DNA of 64,000 nucleotides from Hofstenia miamia (GCA_004352715.1 SCFE01000063.1:1864792-1928791), one strand, 5' to 3'; positions 1 through 13,200 are shown, counted from the first letter of the stretch. A program made the numbers and translations. The notes: a model not told the origin generated them from the letters alone.

Positions 1-96
1 AAAAATTCTGCTTTCTCTTGAATGAAAGGCTTTTTAAAAAGACCATAAAATTTTTTATAGAGAACCTCAAAAGTCATTTCGCATTTGCAAGATATA

Positions 97-122
97 CAGT
101 GCCGACAAAAATTAGAAACACC
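97..122 (+). repeat. Tc1-like terminal repeat fragment
   Basis: A TA dinucleotide (95-96) is followed by CAGTGCCGACAAAAATTAG, which has the CAGTG start and AATTAGAAACAC continuation typical of Tc1-family terminal inverted repeats. I could not find the opposite end or any transposase to its right, so this is at best an isolated end of a decayed element. Confidence 0.3.
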
Positions 123-2148
123 ATGAAAAAATCAAGCAATTTGGTTTAGTATATGTAATTAGATTTTGTATAACTTACAAAAAAAGAATCGTTTTATAAA
201 TTTAGAAAAAATAATTTGAGCTTCCTCCCTCCCCCCAAACCCCACCCGCTGTTCGGAATTTTCTAGGACCAAGCCTGTGAAATTTCAATAATGATCTATG
301 TTAAAGTTTTCAAGTCTTCTATGACAGAAATTTTGTATTTATTTAGCATACAGATTTGTCTAAAACAGATTAATCTACAGAGATAACGAGAGATAACGCA
401 AAAAACTTCGAGCTGTAAGCATTGCGCAATTCTTACAGTTTTTTCTATTTATAAGTTTTTCATATTGAACTATTGAAAATAAATATGTTTAAGAACAATA
501 TAAACTACGACTAAAATACAAATATAATATGTTCCCATTTTTTCTATTTTATCAAAATGTATAGTTTTTGGTTAAAAAGCTCCCCAGGCCCATTAGATTA
601 GACTTAGAACCTGTAGTTAATAAATTTATAAATATTTCCACCGTTTTTTCAATTTTAGCAAACTTGGCCTTTCCTCTACAATAAGGTCTTCAGTGCAATT
701 ATATTAGATTTAAGAGCCTCCTATAGATTTTTTTTCACCAATTCACTCTATTTTAATGAAATGCATACCCTTCGCGTATAGGAACTTGCCTAAAATTAGG
801 TCTCCAGGAACATTAATTTTTTAGGATCTGAAATAATGTTTTCCTTTAAATAAAAGAATGCAAAAATTATAGTTCTGCATAATTCCTTAACAATGCCCAA
901 ATAATTGTAAGAAGCTATTGATTTTAATTTTAAGGTAAATGTGTTTTCTCCGTAAAAAGTCAATTAGTCGTGGAAATGTCAATCAAACTTCATCATTACC
1001 AAAAGTTTTGAATTCCAAAATTTTGCAGAAAAACAATTATGAGCATCTTGGAAGATAATACTAGTGCCATGTTGTCTCTGGTGTATAATTACGTTGGGGA
1101 GAAAAATAATAGGAATGACTGCACCTGCAAATTGTTTCCTTCACAAATCGATCCAACCCAATATAAATTTTTCAATAATTTTTTATTCAATTGCTAATGG
1201 TAAATTTTTGCTTTATTTTTGTTGTTAGTAACCTCACTTTTGTCTTACATCAGTTACAATTACAAATCTAAACCTTCATGCTTTTTGCCGTTTTACAACA
1301 TCGAACGAATTTTAGGGTGTGCAGGTACTCAATATCTGTAGCAGTCTTTGATTTTAGATAACATTTTCTTCTCTTTGTTGTGAAGTTATTTTTATCTGAC
1401 TTCAGTGCAATCCATTTAGAGAAGCAGTTTGACGATTGACTCTCTAAATAGACGTTGATAAACTTAGAAACTTTACGCATTCATAAATCCTTCATTCCTC
1501 ATGGTTTTGTTGTTTCTAAAAGACTGTTTGGTTTTGACCCAAATTTCAGCCTTTATCAATTCCATTGCTTATAAACATCATGTAAATCCCACCAATCCAA
1601 TGTGCAATCTGTTATCAAGAGCATGCACTTTTCTTTTGTACGTATCAACTAAATATGTGTATTTCCAAATAGAATAGAACAATTTAGATTTTTTCTAATT
1701 TAGTAAAAGATGGAAGTTTCATTGGCGTTTGACCATAGTCAAGAGATATTTGAATAAATAATATTGAGCTTATATCTATCAGAAAAGGTTTACCCAGGAC
1801 AGAATGTTATTTAATTTACATGTGACAATTCACTAGGGGTCTTTGCCGCCAGTATTTACATTATATAGCGGCTGATGTGTTGAAATGATCATAGGCTGAC
1901 CCGGGTAGATTAAAAACAATGTTTACTTGAACTGTTTATTGCGTGGCTAAAATATCTTTGAGCACATTGTAATTTTCGGAAACAAATGTTAAATTTACGA
2001 AATTTTGACAGTGAATAGTTTAGATGAATAGTTTAGATCTGGCAAGACTCTACTCTGCTAGCACAAGCAAAGTTTGAAAACCTCTCCCGTAAAACGGAAT
2101 CTAGAATTACACATGTACTATGTTGTTTCTCAGCCGCAAGGCGACTTT
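123..2148. other. non-coding stretch, no gene seen
   Basis: AT-rich sequence with stops in all frames. The only long open frame, on the minus strand at 1268-1480, has no recognisable motif and a composition expected of chance ORFs. No convincing repeat structure seen. Confidence 0.5.
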
Positions 2149-2232
2149 CGCCCCAGTGGCTAGCGCGCACCTCTACAATTCACATATACTAATAGTAACC
2201 CTAGAAAACACATTTGTTTAAATCCTAGGCTG
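2149..2232 (+). repeat. possible tRNA-derived SINE remnant
   Basis: The segment has an A-box-like GTGGCTAGCGCGC near 2156 and, about 55 bases on, a B-box-like TTTAAATCCTAGG near 2217. That order and spacing resemble the internal RNA polymerase III promoter of tRNAs with a long variable arm, or of SINEs derived from them. No acceptor stem can be paired cleanly, so a functional tRNA is unlikely. It could also be chance. Confidence 0.25.
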
Positions 2233-3589
2233 ACTGAAAATTTCGAATTCAGTTTATTTCAATTTACTAATATTTATTATTTTATAAGTGATTCGAGGGA
2301 TTGGCAAGCAAAGTTGATATCTCAAGATATGTTCAATGTCAAGAGCGGCTGCTAAGGTGTACTTTTCAAACCGGCCTTTTCACTTTGAGACCAGAGCAGG
2401 CAGTTGCCCCCTAAAATATACCAACGTCAAAAAATTTTATAATCCATACCGTAAAAGTTAGTTGACCCTATATATATATTAGCGTTACTTTTGTGTAACA
2501 AATCGATTTGTCCGCATTTTTGAACAATTTTATCCAAGCCTGCTAAAAAATATTGGAAGCCTTTTACATGGAAACATCCATGCGATTGGGCCCTCTCATT
2601 CAATAAAGAAATTTGTCCTAAAATTTATTCTTCAGCCAGAAGTACATTTAAATAAGAATTTTTTTCAATAGGAAATTGTAAAAATATTCAATTCTTTTCC
2701 ATATCTAGTATTAAGATAATGAGGTGGTTTAATGCTCATGGGAACAACAACTACCCTGAAATATTTTGTTTGCTGAAGACAAACTGTATGAGTCCAGTCC
2801 AGGAAATATAGTTAATTTGTTTTTAATAGTTTGTTAGTTTTCTTACTGAATGAAAGTTAGAGTATTAAAATTATAATTTCTGCTTCAATTAACTAAACGA
2901 CCTCTAAAAGAGGCCGAAGCTTAATATCAGAGTAGCCAGGCTTTTTCCAACGTTAGTTGAAGAAGTCTCATCTAAAGGTGGGAAACCACACAAATACAAT
3001 ACATTTTGCATTTTATTTTTTTTTCAGTATGTTTTCAATAATTTACAAATACATAAATACCGTATGCATTTTACTATAATGACGATATCTTGGGATACAA
3101 TTGCGATTATTTTAATCCATTTTAATAATTATATTACACTTATTTAATTAGAATAGAGATACATATAACTGACGTATCCAGGTTCAAATGAAATTGACGC
3201 AATTACTTGGAGGTATTGGTGCCTTTAAACATCTGGCAAAAGCACAATGGAAAACGCGTTATTGATTAAGTCAATTCGTCATTGTAAAACTCAAGGCCTT
3301 TCGAATGCCTATTATATTTTATTATATTTCCACTTGACATTGCAAATATCCGCAGGGAATAATACGTTCAAAAATCCAATCTAAACACACTTAATGCCAC
3401 TCCGTTTTTCATTATGAATCTATCTCTCATCATGTCCCAACTAATCAGTGAAATATATTGCAAAATTACTTATTTTCGTCCATGTCACTGGCCAAATTAC
3501 TTGTTTCAATATGCTGCGATTATAGCTCATACTAATTATTTTGTTCTACATTTATGAACTTTTTAAAAAAAACAACCTTACTTGCGTGC
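2233..3589. other. non-coding stretch, nothing recognised
   Basis: AT-rich, no open frame worth reporting, no repeat recognised. Confidence 0.5.
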
Positions 3590-3848
3590 TGCGGTGTACA
3601 TACGCAGGATTTTATTGATTTTGGAGGCAACTCATTTGTAATCAACTTGAGTGACCAAAAACGGGGCACGGCCCCGTGAAATTTTCAAAATATTGAAAAA
3701 TAGACCCTGAAAATGCATCTCATCTCCTTAGTTTTTAATATTTTTTAAAAAATTGTTACAAAATGTTTTTTGATTTAATCAATCAAAATCGATGTTGAAC
3801 CTCTGATGGGGCATTCCACCATGGATCTCCCATTGCATAAGCCACTAT
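3590..3848 (+). mobile_element. hAT-type MITE, family M1, copy 1
   Basis: Shares an ordered set of blocks with the better preserved copy at 10,030-10,243: TACGCAGGATTTT at the left end, a CCCCG-rich block followed by GTGAAATTTTCAAAATATTG, a block around AATGCATCTCA, and GGGGCATTCCACCATGG before the right end. The right end reads CATAAGCCACTA, a decayed form of the TACGCCACTG terminus. No coding capacity. The termini are too eroded for a target-site duplication to be read. Confidence 0.6.
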
Positions 3849-5724
3849 TAAATTCTTAGGGTAGTATACTTATTTTTGTGAAAATTTATAATAATAGAAG
3901 GTTTCTTGTCAAACAGATTTCTCTATAAAGTTTGCCAACAGTGTGATATAAAAAAGATGTTTGGTGTTATTTCTCTTCTTGTAAAGGATTAAAGTAGATT
4001 TATTAGAGAAAAAATCAGGACGAGAGGTAAATACAATACATAGTAGATAATATTACGAATTTATCTATTTTCATCATTGAATTATTTGCCCTATTCCTGT
4101 ATGTGGAATTTTTCTCCATCCTCCAAACATTGTGCATTTTCGAATATTCGATGATATTTAATTGTAGACCCCTCATAGATTAGTAACTAAAATTTGTTTT
4201 GCCTCATTGTTCTAAGTGGCTCGATTCTGAAAATTACTAAAGAATAAATAAGTACCTATGGATCATATTCTGTTGGAAAGATAATCAACCATCATTTACT
4301 CCACAATTTGATACGTGAAAAAACAGTAACGAAACTGTAGATGAGTTATTTTAAAAATCATACAAATTCTTCAACCTCTATAAAGTAGTTTTAATAAATA
4401 CCTTTCATGGTGCACTAATATTTATGGGATTACAGCACCATTTGAGCTACGTATTCACCCAACAGTAATAGTATTAAATTTGCAAAATGGCTAAAAATTT
4501 AGACCCAAATTAGTAAAAAAATTATAACATAAAATCTAAAGAATTAATTTAATTGTAAATTAGTATTAATTAATTATTGCAAATTCGGCCCTAGTGAAAA
4601 AGAAAACTTTAGTCCTAGCCATTCGCCAACCTGTATTGAAGTGAAGTAGATTGTTACTAGTCTGTTTTATTTCGTTAAAATAAAACGAAATGGGAGGAAG
4701 TTATTCGTTACATAATGAGATTTTAATAATCTAATCAAAATATATTGCATAATGGAGAGGTAAACATATGCATGAATAAATTCTTTAATTTTTGTGTGTG
4801 AAATGTAACACACATCAGAAATGATGAGAATACGAGCCTAATGTTTAATTAAAAAACGTCGTGCGCCAATTTTCTATAATCACCAAATATTAATGTTGAT
4901 AAAGCTTTAGGTTGTAATCAATTTTAAAAAATAAATTATCTTGTAAGAAAAGTTTCCGTCGTTTCTTCTTTCACCGAAGATATTTCCCCAGTCTTTTGGC
5001 TGCAACGCGGCACCAGTGAGTCCACGTGTTTTCCAGCAAGCATTAAAACAAAATATTTAGGAATATTTCGCAAGGCTTCTATCGTTTTCCTTTCAAAGTA
5101 GAAAGAATTTTTTTGCTTTTATTAAAACTAATATTCTAAGAAGAGCAGTCTAAAAAATACTAAAATTATTGCATTTTAAAGAAATTTGACTAAAAAATTA
5201 AATATCTTGTGATGGTTTACTTTTTGTAATTGAACATTTCCTTTGCACCTTATATTAGTTCATTAAAATTTTAAGATGATAAATATTTATCAAAGGGCCT
5301 TTATTGTCACCATTAGTAATTTATATCAATAACTAAAGGAAGAAAATGTGCAATTATAATAAAAAACCATGTTTGAAATCATCACTCTATTAAAGAAGTA
5401 CTCAAATTCAAGGTGACAAAGAGCAGAAATTAACGTCTGTACAGTATTTTATAGTGAATTGTTGAAGCTGTTATTTTTGTTGTCTAAAGACTAAATAAGA
5501 CTAATTAATGCTATCAATGCACTGCTGGTTAGTATTTAAAACTCTGGTCATATATAATGGGTTTACAGTCTAAATACACTAACTGCGGCCTATTGCTGAT
5601 TGTAAATACACACTTCATAATGTTAAGATTGAAAAGTATTGTATTCTTTGCAGAAGAGTGTCGCCTATTTGACCAGTTGTTCAAGGTTATTTTAAATGTT
5701 CATTGCCATATGATCCGATGCAAG
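3849..5724. other. non-coding stretch, nothing recognised
   Basis: No coding region supported. A small hairpin (ATTTCGTTAAAAT...AAAACGAAAT, about 4669-4691) is the only structure noticed. Confidence 0.5.
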
Positions 5725-5880
5725 TCCCATGAGGTATTTTGATCCCGTGTGGTTTCATGAAATAAATTCTATTTTGATCAAAATTTGTAAAGATCATAAG
5801 TAATATTTCGACACCAGGGGTCCCAGTTTCTTCATTCATATTCCCAGTTCCACTGAAGTATTTGGTTCCATGGGATTGGA
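5725..5880 (+). repeat. dispersed repeat family R1, copy 1
   Basis: Contains, in order, a CATGAGGTATTTTGAT-like start, GATCCCGTGTGGTTTCATG, a TTCTATTTTGATCAAAATTTG block, GGGGTCCCAGTTTCTTC, and CCCAGTTCCACTGAAGTATT. The same ordered blocks occur at 13,440-13,690 and, inverted and more divergent, at 16,905-17,080. No open reading frame is shared between the copies, which points to a non-autonomous repeat. The family is not one I can name. Confidence 0.5.
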
Positions 5881-6773
5881 TTCATCATAGCCTAGGCTTG
5901 TGTCGAGTTGCCTCATCGTTGCAGGTACTACTGTAATTTAAAAAAAAATAATTCCAATAGATTCTACGAATATAACACTCAATCAAGTGAGTTTTGTAAT
6001 TTTTGATAATGCACTAAGTTTTACTTCAATTTCCCTCAAAGCGCTTTGATGTGCTTCTCTGTCGTTATTATTAGACTCCTTGAGAGACATCGAAATTGTT
6101 TAAACAGCGGTTTAGATCCCTTCCAGAATGAATCGGTTAAGAAGAATCTGGAGTTATTTCGCTGCACAGCTTTCAGCAGAACTTTCTTCATACGAAACTG
6201 ATTATCAACCTACAGTAACATTCCGGTCATCCTCGCACCTTGATTCAAACTCAAAATTTGTCTGTGAAATAAATCGAAAGACTATGAAACAAAGTGAAAG
6301 ACTAGGTATCAACGTGAATGAGATACGTGTAGCTCATATATCAACTACAAAAAACAGGCTTGCCGCTGTGCGATTTTGCACACAAGAAACAAAACGAAAT
6401 AAAACTAAAAGACCGTTTTGTTACACAATAAGCACTACACAGCAAAATCATAAAGCACATAATCCTTATAAGTTGCCCTTGCGTATCTTGCTTTTACTAA
6501 TGTTAAACATAATATATTAAGTAAAAAATTTAAAATTTAAGCTACTTAGCACCACTAATACAGCTGAAGCAGAAGCAGGTAAAAATAATAAAGCATCCCA
6601 TGAAGTAAATGAAATTTAATGAGCCCACATCATCTAATAACAATTAATTATATTTTGATTCTACATGTGTATTCTTAATGTAATGAATAACAAATTCAAT
6701 CTTTTCATTGAATTCATTAAAATGCATCGATTACATCTCACCACTATAAAATACAAAGACTACTTATATGGCC
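5881..6773. other. non-coding stretch with one uncertain ORF
   Basis: A 130-codon open frame on the plus strand (6128-6520) is the longest in this area. It has no signal peptide, domain or motif I recognise, its C-terminus is a short hydrophobic run, and nothing around it suggests a gene. It is treated as a chance ORF. Confidence 0.45.
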
Positions 6774-6797
6774 ATAATAATAATAATAATAATAATA

Positions 6798-6830
<33 letters not shown>
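6774..6830. repeat. palindromic (AAT)n/(ATT)n microsatellite, probable LINE tail
   Basis: About nine ATA units run directly into about a dozen TTA units, making a perfect palindromic simple repeat. It abuts the 3' side of the minus-strand LINE remnant at 6840-7445, where a simple-repeat tail is expected. Confidence 0.7.
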
Positions 6831-6839
6831 GATTTTACT

Positions 6840-7445
6840 TTTAAAGGGTATAACAATACACAAACAAATTAAACAATAATGAGAATAGTAGAGGAAGTAA
6901 GGTTTTTTGTAACAATTGCAGAATGGAAAGAGATTGCATTTACATAAGATTCCATTAGAAAGCGAAGAGTTTAAAAGAAAAGTTAGGATATTAGATTTAA
7001 ATTTAGAAGGACGTGCTCAAAGATCAATATCTAGATTTTGAAATAGGAAATTAGCTAGAGGAATGATACGAAAAAAGTAGTTTTGGGATGATTGTGCTTT
7101 ATAAATTAAAGGAGATTTAAAAGATAGATATTTGGATGAACGAGAATTTAAGGGTCTTGAGGAAAATGAGAGATATTCATTAACATCAAAGTCATAGCTT
7201 CCAATAAGTAATTTGTTAAGGAAAATAAGGTCAAGCTATTTTAAGTAAAGATTTATTGGAAGAAGCTTGGCTTGAAAGAGAAGAATTTCAAATGAGGAAT
7301 TTGAAGAGTAGACCCAATGAAGAGCACGATGTAGTATACAGTCAATTTTTAAGGCAGAAGAAGAATCAAGATACCAGCACTGTGAAGCATAGCTTAAAGA
7401 TGACAATCAGTATGCTTTAAAAAGCAAGCATTTGTTTGTATTATG
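6840..7445 (-). pseudogene. LINE reverse transcriptase C-terminal remnant
   Basis: Read on the minus strand this segment gives a nearly continuous translation typical of the region after the reverse transcriptase palm in CR1/L2/Jockey-like LINEs. There is a stretch like LSYASQCWYLDSS (usually L-YA-VW), then LHRALHWVYSSNSSFE and FLNKLLIGSYDFDVNEYLSF. Two in-frame stops and no upstream RT, endonuclease or ORF1 are present, so it is a 5'-truncated, dead copy. The simple-repeat tail at 6774-6830 is on the expected 3' side. The clade cannot be decided from this part alone. Confidence 0.65.
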
Positions 7446-8150
7446 AGTAGATTTGGGTTTTACAGATTTCAGATAAAACAAAGAAGAGAACTTTTTAACT
7501 TTTTTAAAATATGCGATTTCCAGGTCATGTACTAATTAACACGCTTGTGCTGGAAATTTTTCCGATTCAATCGTTTATACATATAAATATGGGAGAACTA
7601 GTTTTTCAATGATTTTCATATAATGTGTACTACACTGTGTCGAATATTCCATTCGTATGTTAGTTAACGTAACAATAAGCGAATTAGCAATGTTCAGAAT
7701 TGCCATTTTATCCACTCAGCTGAATCTCGTGATCTTAAATATTACACAACCACTATCAAAACGTTGTATAAATGTAGTTTCTATGAATTTAAAGGTAATC
7801 AAGCGTGTGTACTCTGTAAATGTTTCTATTCGTGGTTCGTAATATTCGCTTATATACTTTATTACAAACGATAAGCTTTTGTTTACTTTGCCATGTTAGG
7901 TATCACTGTGATATTTACTTTCTGTCAAGGTTCTTCATCATTTTAATCACAAGTCTTTTAAAACAACACTTCAAAATGTCTATATTTTTATTGTGTATTG
8001 TTAAATAAGATAAATAGAATAGTGAAATATTTTATTCTCATTTTGATTGAAAATAAGTCCAACTTGAGTTAAGTTTTTTTGCTTTTCAAAAAAACTAAAT
8101 TCTCAACGTTTCTAGTTGAATTCACAATTCAATTAATGGTGATCATTCTG
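7446..8150. other. non-coding stretch, nothing recognised
   Basis: Two short plus-strand open frames (7657-7842 and 7820-8008) overlap out of frame and look like chance ORFs in AT-rich DNA. Confidence 0.5.
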
Positions 8151-8504
8151 CAGACTTGTCAACGAGCCGAGCCGAGCCGAGCTGAGCCGAGCCGAGCTTG
8201 AGCACAGTATTTGATATACAACATGCCTATTTTAGGCAAAGCAAATATATAGTTCTGCTTGTTAATATGATTATGGAGATTTTTCTTATTTTTGCAGTCA
8301 GTATGCCTTTCCTATAATCTTATTTAAGATATGTTTATTAAATAATAGAAAGAGCTATATAAAAAATTATTTGAGCACAATATTTTAAAAAAAAATACCG
8401 AGCTAAAACGAGCCTCATTCAAGGATTTTATGTGGCGAGCCGAGCCGATTTTACACAAAATTTAAATGAGCTGAGCCGAGTCGAGCTTAGAAATATCGGC
8501 TCGT
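8151..8504. mobile_element. GAGCC-repeat MITE, probably hAT-type
   Basis: The element starts CAGACTTGTC and then holds GAGCC/GAGCT pentamers repeated in tandem (8161-8200). Near its other end are further CGAGCCGAGCCGA and GAGCTGAGCCGAGTCGAGC blocks (about 8434-8488). AACGAGCCGA at 8161-8170 is matched in inverted orientation by TCGGCTCGTT at 8496-8505. The octamer TCATTCTG stands on both sides (8143-8150 and 8505-8512), as expected for an 8-bp hAT target duplication, although the right copy overlaps the inverted repeat by one base. No ORF with transposase features is present. Confidence 0.55.
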
Positions 8505-8512
8505 TCATTCTG

Positions 8513-9508
8513 GTATCAGGAAAGTTGAATTCTGGGGAAGGGTTGGCACAAATGATGTTATAGTTTTGTTTCGAATACTTAAAGGTAAACCTCGCATGAC
8601 CTGGAAAGTTCACAGCTTGTAATTGATTTTCACAGTAAATTTTGCCTATATTCTATAGTAAACATATATATTTGCTCACTAACTCCCTTTTGCAATAATT
8701 ACATGTATATCTTATGATGGTATTTTGCAAGGTTGGCCAGACATTACAAGGTTGTTTATATTCAATCAAATTTCGACGTAACCCTAACTTGTAAATTTGT
8801 TTAAGTTAGCTATTTATTGTATTGAATACAGCTGGAGTCTTGTTCAAATGAGGAAATATCGAATACTACTATCTATTAAGAATGTTGATTATCTTTAACA
8901 TATAGTGAAACAATCTAGAAAGGTTTACATAGATAAACTGCACGTAGGTCAGCAAAAGATAAACAGACCGTATTTTATAAGATGTCAGTTTTAATACAGT
9001 CTATAAACAATTGTTTGTATCATTCCCAAACTAGTGTTTGAATTGGGAAAGATGAATTCATTTCGCAAACTTGTAGGAAATTATAGCAATTTGCTACGTT
9101 CAGTCAAGGCTAACTTCAATGATACTCAGAAAGTCTTACACCTCCAAGCGGCGAAAAGAAGAAAAAATTTCCTTCTGAAATAAACTCAAAATTTCGATTA
9201 TTATAGTTGTTAAAATTTACAAAAATTCTAACATATCTGTGAAAGTTAGTGATTCATTGGCATCATTGTCATACATTGAATAGTGTTTAAGGTAGAAAAA
9301 TATGTTGAATTCGATTTTCAGTTAAAGCCAGATTTTATCATTATTAAAATTTAATTGCAATGCAGTGAGAAACCATTCTTTAAAAATTTGCTTCCTGGAA
9401 ATTAATATTTAAAAATATTATTCACTTTGTCTCTTTGTGTATCTAGCTACAGTGAATCTGCGTATTTGGCATTTGTAATTTATTGTATGTAATGTGTACA
9501 CCCAAAGC
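8513..9508. other. non-coding stretch, nothing recognised
   Basis: No supported gene or repeat seen between the two hAT-type MITEs. Confidence 0.5.
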
Positions 9509-9516
9509 AATTTGCA

Positions 9517-10013
9517 GTAGAGATGAGGCGGTACAAGTTTTGTAAATTTTTTTCCATTGCATAGAAAAAAACTTCGTCCTAGCAACACAATGCCCGTTTT
9601 TAACGCAAACCACCGCAATAAGAGAAAATTTACTTCGGTATACCGCAACAATGGCTATTTTTATCTTCATTAGACAAGATAGATATTTCCGAAATTTTTT
9701 TTAGGGTTACGCATCATTCTTAGAAAAGCTTAAAGACAATTTCTTAGGTATTTTGTCATTTCGTTCAGTTTTATTAGGGTATTAGTATCAAATTTTCCAA
9801 ATATGTAAAAAGTACTTTTAATATTTTGAATGTGAATTCTCTTAGTTTTGCTTCAGAAACAGTTTTTTCAGAAATACTTAGAGATTTTAATTCTTAAAAT
9901 AAGACACGTTATTGTATAACTTTTATACCACCGCAAGTTGTTTTAATTCTACAGTTAACAACCTCAATTTTTTACAATCGCTACCGCAGCATTTCCGCGC
10001 CGCACTCATCTAT
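9517..10013. mobile_element. hAT-type MITE with GCGGTA-rich ends
   Basis: Inverted ends TAGAGATGAGGCGGTA (9518-9533) and CCGCACTCATCTA (10,000-10,012) enclose sequence with repeated CCGC/GCGG motifs near both termini. An exact 8-bp direct repeat, AATTTGCA, flanks it at 9509-9516 and 10,014-10,021, the length characteristic of hAT transposition. There is no transposase, so it is a 497-bp non-autonomous copy. Open frames inside it on the minus strand are not convincing. Confidence 0.75.
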
Positions 10014-10029
10014 AATTTGCAATAGGCCT

Positions 10030-10243
10030 CAGGGGCGTACGCAGGATTTTCTGACGGGGGACATCATTGTTATTCCCGCCCCGCGAAAATTTTTGAACAT
10101 ATTGAGAAAATAGACACTAAAAAATGCATTTCACGATCCTATTTTACGAAAATTTTTTTGATTTATCCAGTCAAAATTAAATTTGGAAACCTGACGGGGG
10201 GGGGACATTCCACCATGTCCCCCCCTCTCTGGGTACGCCACTG
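10030..10243 (+). mobile_element. hAT-type MITE, family M1, copy 2 (best preserved)
   Basis: Ends are CAGGGGCGTACGCAG and, inverted, CTGGGTACGCCACTG. The flanks are 8-mers differing by one base (ATAGGCCT at 10,022-10,029 and CTAGGCCT at 10,244-10,251), consistent with a hAT target duplication. Internal landmarks shared with the other M1 copies are GCGAAAATTTTTGAACATATTG, AATGCATTTCA and GACATTCCACCATG. Two G/C homopolymer runs lie near the right end. It sits 16 bases from the preceding MITE, so one inserted next to the other. Confidence 0.75.
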
Positions 10244-10251
10244 CTAGGCCT

Positions 10252-13200
10252 ACCACACAAATAAAACAGTAAAATATATACTTTTCAGAGAGAGAATTCG
10301 TTTAAAATTTAGTCCAAGTATTTAATAGAAATAATGTTACAAATTTCACCTACTGTATCTATGTATTATGTACCCGTACAACTTTTGCATTTCCTTCGAA
10401 ACAAGTACAACTCATATTGCCATTTCAATGGTTCGCCAAACACATTAAAGTCTCTTGAGATAATAAAGAGTAATAGATTTTTCGAAACGCTGCATCTCAC
10501 AGAAGAAGTTTAAGTACATATTTCTGCTAATGTAACTGTATAATCACTGATTTTAAGGTGTAGAAATATTGTTAATTATAATGGCCGGATCTTGCCTTTT
10601 ATAGATATGAACCTCCTAAGAATCTTTTGCAAGTGGTTTTTGTACACTATTTAACTGAATACGTTTCATTTTAAATTTTGGGTTCTGTTAAAACAAAAAA
10701 TAATATTGAAGCTTGTTATCTGAAGTTGAATAAGTATTATAAATTGATTTTTTGGATATAGGTCTTTTACTCAGAGAATTTTACAGAGAGGCTTAAGATT
10801 ATAATTAAGTAAGAAAAATAAGCAAAAATTTTTTTTAAAACATGCGCAGCATTCAGGTCTGAGTTGTATTCCCAACTGTAATTATTTCCTTCAACGATGA
10901 GGTTAATCCAAGGACGATTATTATGAACGTAATCTTTACATATGTATCCAATAGTCATAGAAACATTAAGATTGTCAAACCTGTTAATAAATCCAGCTTT
11001 GTGGATGAGGTATTTTGTTTCCCCATCGTAGATTATTCTATTGTCAAATTGCCAGGTCGTGATTAATTCTTCGTCCAACCTACATTCAAGAAATGTGCAT
11101 TGTATAATTTTTCTTTGCCCGTTTTTAGGATTATCTAAGAGTAAACAGATTTATTTGTTTATAATTTTAGTAATGCTCAACATCAGCAAACTAATTAATT
11201 TCAAACGTGTTATTATTTGCTATGCGTTAATCTGTCACTTCAGCGTTCGCCTCAACAATCTGGTTGTAAAGCCGATTTGAGTCGTCGTCCAATCAGAAAT
11301 TTGCAGTCAAGTCGAGCCAGCCGGCTAATTAGTTGAGTTACTTACAACATTGACCAAAACTTTTAAGAGATTATTATTATTATCATCAAGTCTACTACTA
11401 GTCTAGTAGTAATAGAGACTATAGCAATATCGCAGTTTTTAGAAATTCTCCAAATTTAATGCATGGTCAACGAAATAATGATCGAAGTAGCGTCCATTAT
11501 TAATTATAATATGAAACAAACAAAACGCGGTAAAATCAACATGTAAAATTAATTAATTCAAAACTTCAATTGAGCAGTCATTGATGAGCTGAATTAATTA
11601 AGAACAAAGAACACAAATTTCATTTGTTCCAAGCAGCGCCTATATTTAATTTCCGTATGATAAAGTAATTTAAGAATCGGTTGCAAGGTCTGTCAATGGT
11701 AATTTTAAATTAAAAAAATAATGCATTTTTTAATGGTATTACTTATGAAATTCAAACTGTGAGACGTTAGCTTGTCTCATAGATATGAACACATGTAATT
11801 GCTTTTATTTTGAACTAGCCTTTATGTTTATTTAACTAAGAATACAAATAATTTTTGCTATACCAAAATTTCTGTTAGAATGACGATGGTATCAATGAAA
11901 CCTAACATTTAAAACAGACAAACTTCTTGAATGGGAATGTGTATTATACTAAAACCGTTTGTCTCCAAATAAATGCACGAAATTTTCTGTGTATCATAAC
12001 ATATAATACTGACAGGATTGAACGAAAACAAGAATATTGATGACAATTCAATGTTATTACTTTTGAAATTGGTATACATAATTTGTTTTTATCATTTAAA
12101 AATCATTGCCTTACGTTCAATAGATAAACTATTGAAGTTTAACCGTTAAACAACTGGTAAGCGCATTGTTTTTCAAGCGAATACAACGTTGATTGATTTT
12201 CGAACAATCACCGGGTAAGATAGAATAACAAAAACATTTTACAGTTGACAGCTTTTGACTTGTTAAAAAACACTTTCTGTCAAAATCCTTGCAAGAACAG
12301 ACAAAGTACAACACTCTTTAATTTTCCTTTCCCACGCCCATTCGTTTTAGAAATTGTTGTACAATTAATCCGTGTGAATGTTTTTACTTCAACATTCTAG
12401 ATCAAGAGTGTATGCGTCTGACAAAGTAAATAGCGGAGGTTTTCTGCACGCCAAGTATATTTGTTTATAAAAGAAACATTACTTTTATTGCTCTAAAATC
12501 CACAATATCTGCTCTTTGTTGTCAATGTAGCCCCAGACTTGCTCAGGTTTGATACTTTTTAAACATTCCAATAAATTACAATTAAATTTTTTAATGCTTA
12601 GGTTTAAGAATAAATTAATACGTTTTTAATGCTATAAGTGTATTCACATTATTAATTTGACTATAGGTCAGACACAGAAACAGAATCTACTTAATAGAAA
12701 CAATTGAGCTCCAAAATATTGATAGAGGTAAAGAGTCGTATCGTATCTCCTACTCATGAGCGAAGCTTTGGGTTAGGTTATGTAATCAATATTTGTTATG
12801 GTCTACATGTATAATAACAACTACTTCATGTAGCTGAACTAGAAAAAGTTAGAGAACCCTGTATTCATTTCAAAGACCAAAAAGATATTAATAAATAGTA
12901 AATTTTTTTGTTCATTAGTATTAGTACTTGAAATAGATTAATGGGATTAATGCTTGTGGCGTATACAATATCAATATTATCAATATTTAAGACACTTTGT
13001 CATAAACATTAGGAACATTGGAACGAGTGAAGCTTCAATATATATTTATATATATATATATATATATATATTTCTTACAACCATTCTTACAACCTTGTGA
13101 TTGAATTAATTAAACACTTAATAGGTGTTATTTGGAGAATGCATACCTATACACCTATGCAAGCAATATTGGTATACATCATGTATACGTAATGTATTCG

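Noticed and set aside
6128-6520. 130-codon plus-strand open frame
   Set aside because: No domain, no codon or neighbour support; length is within chance for a 64-kb window.
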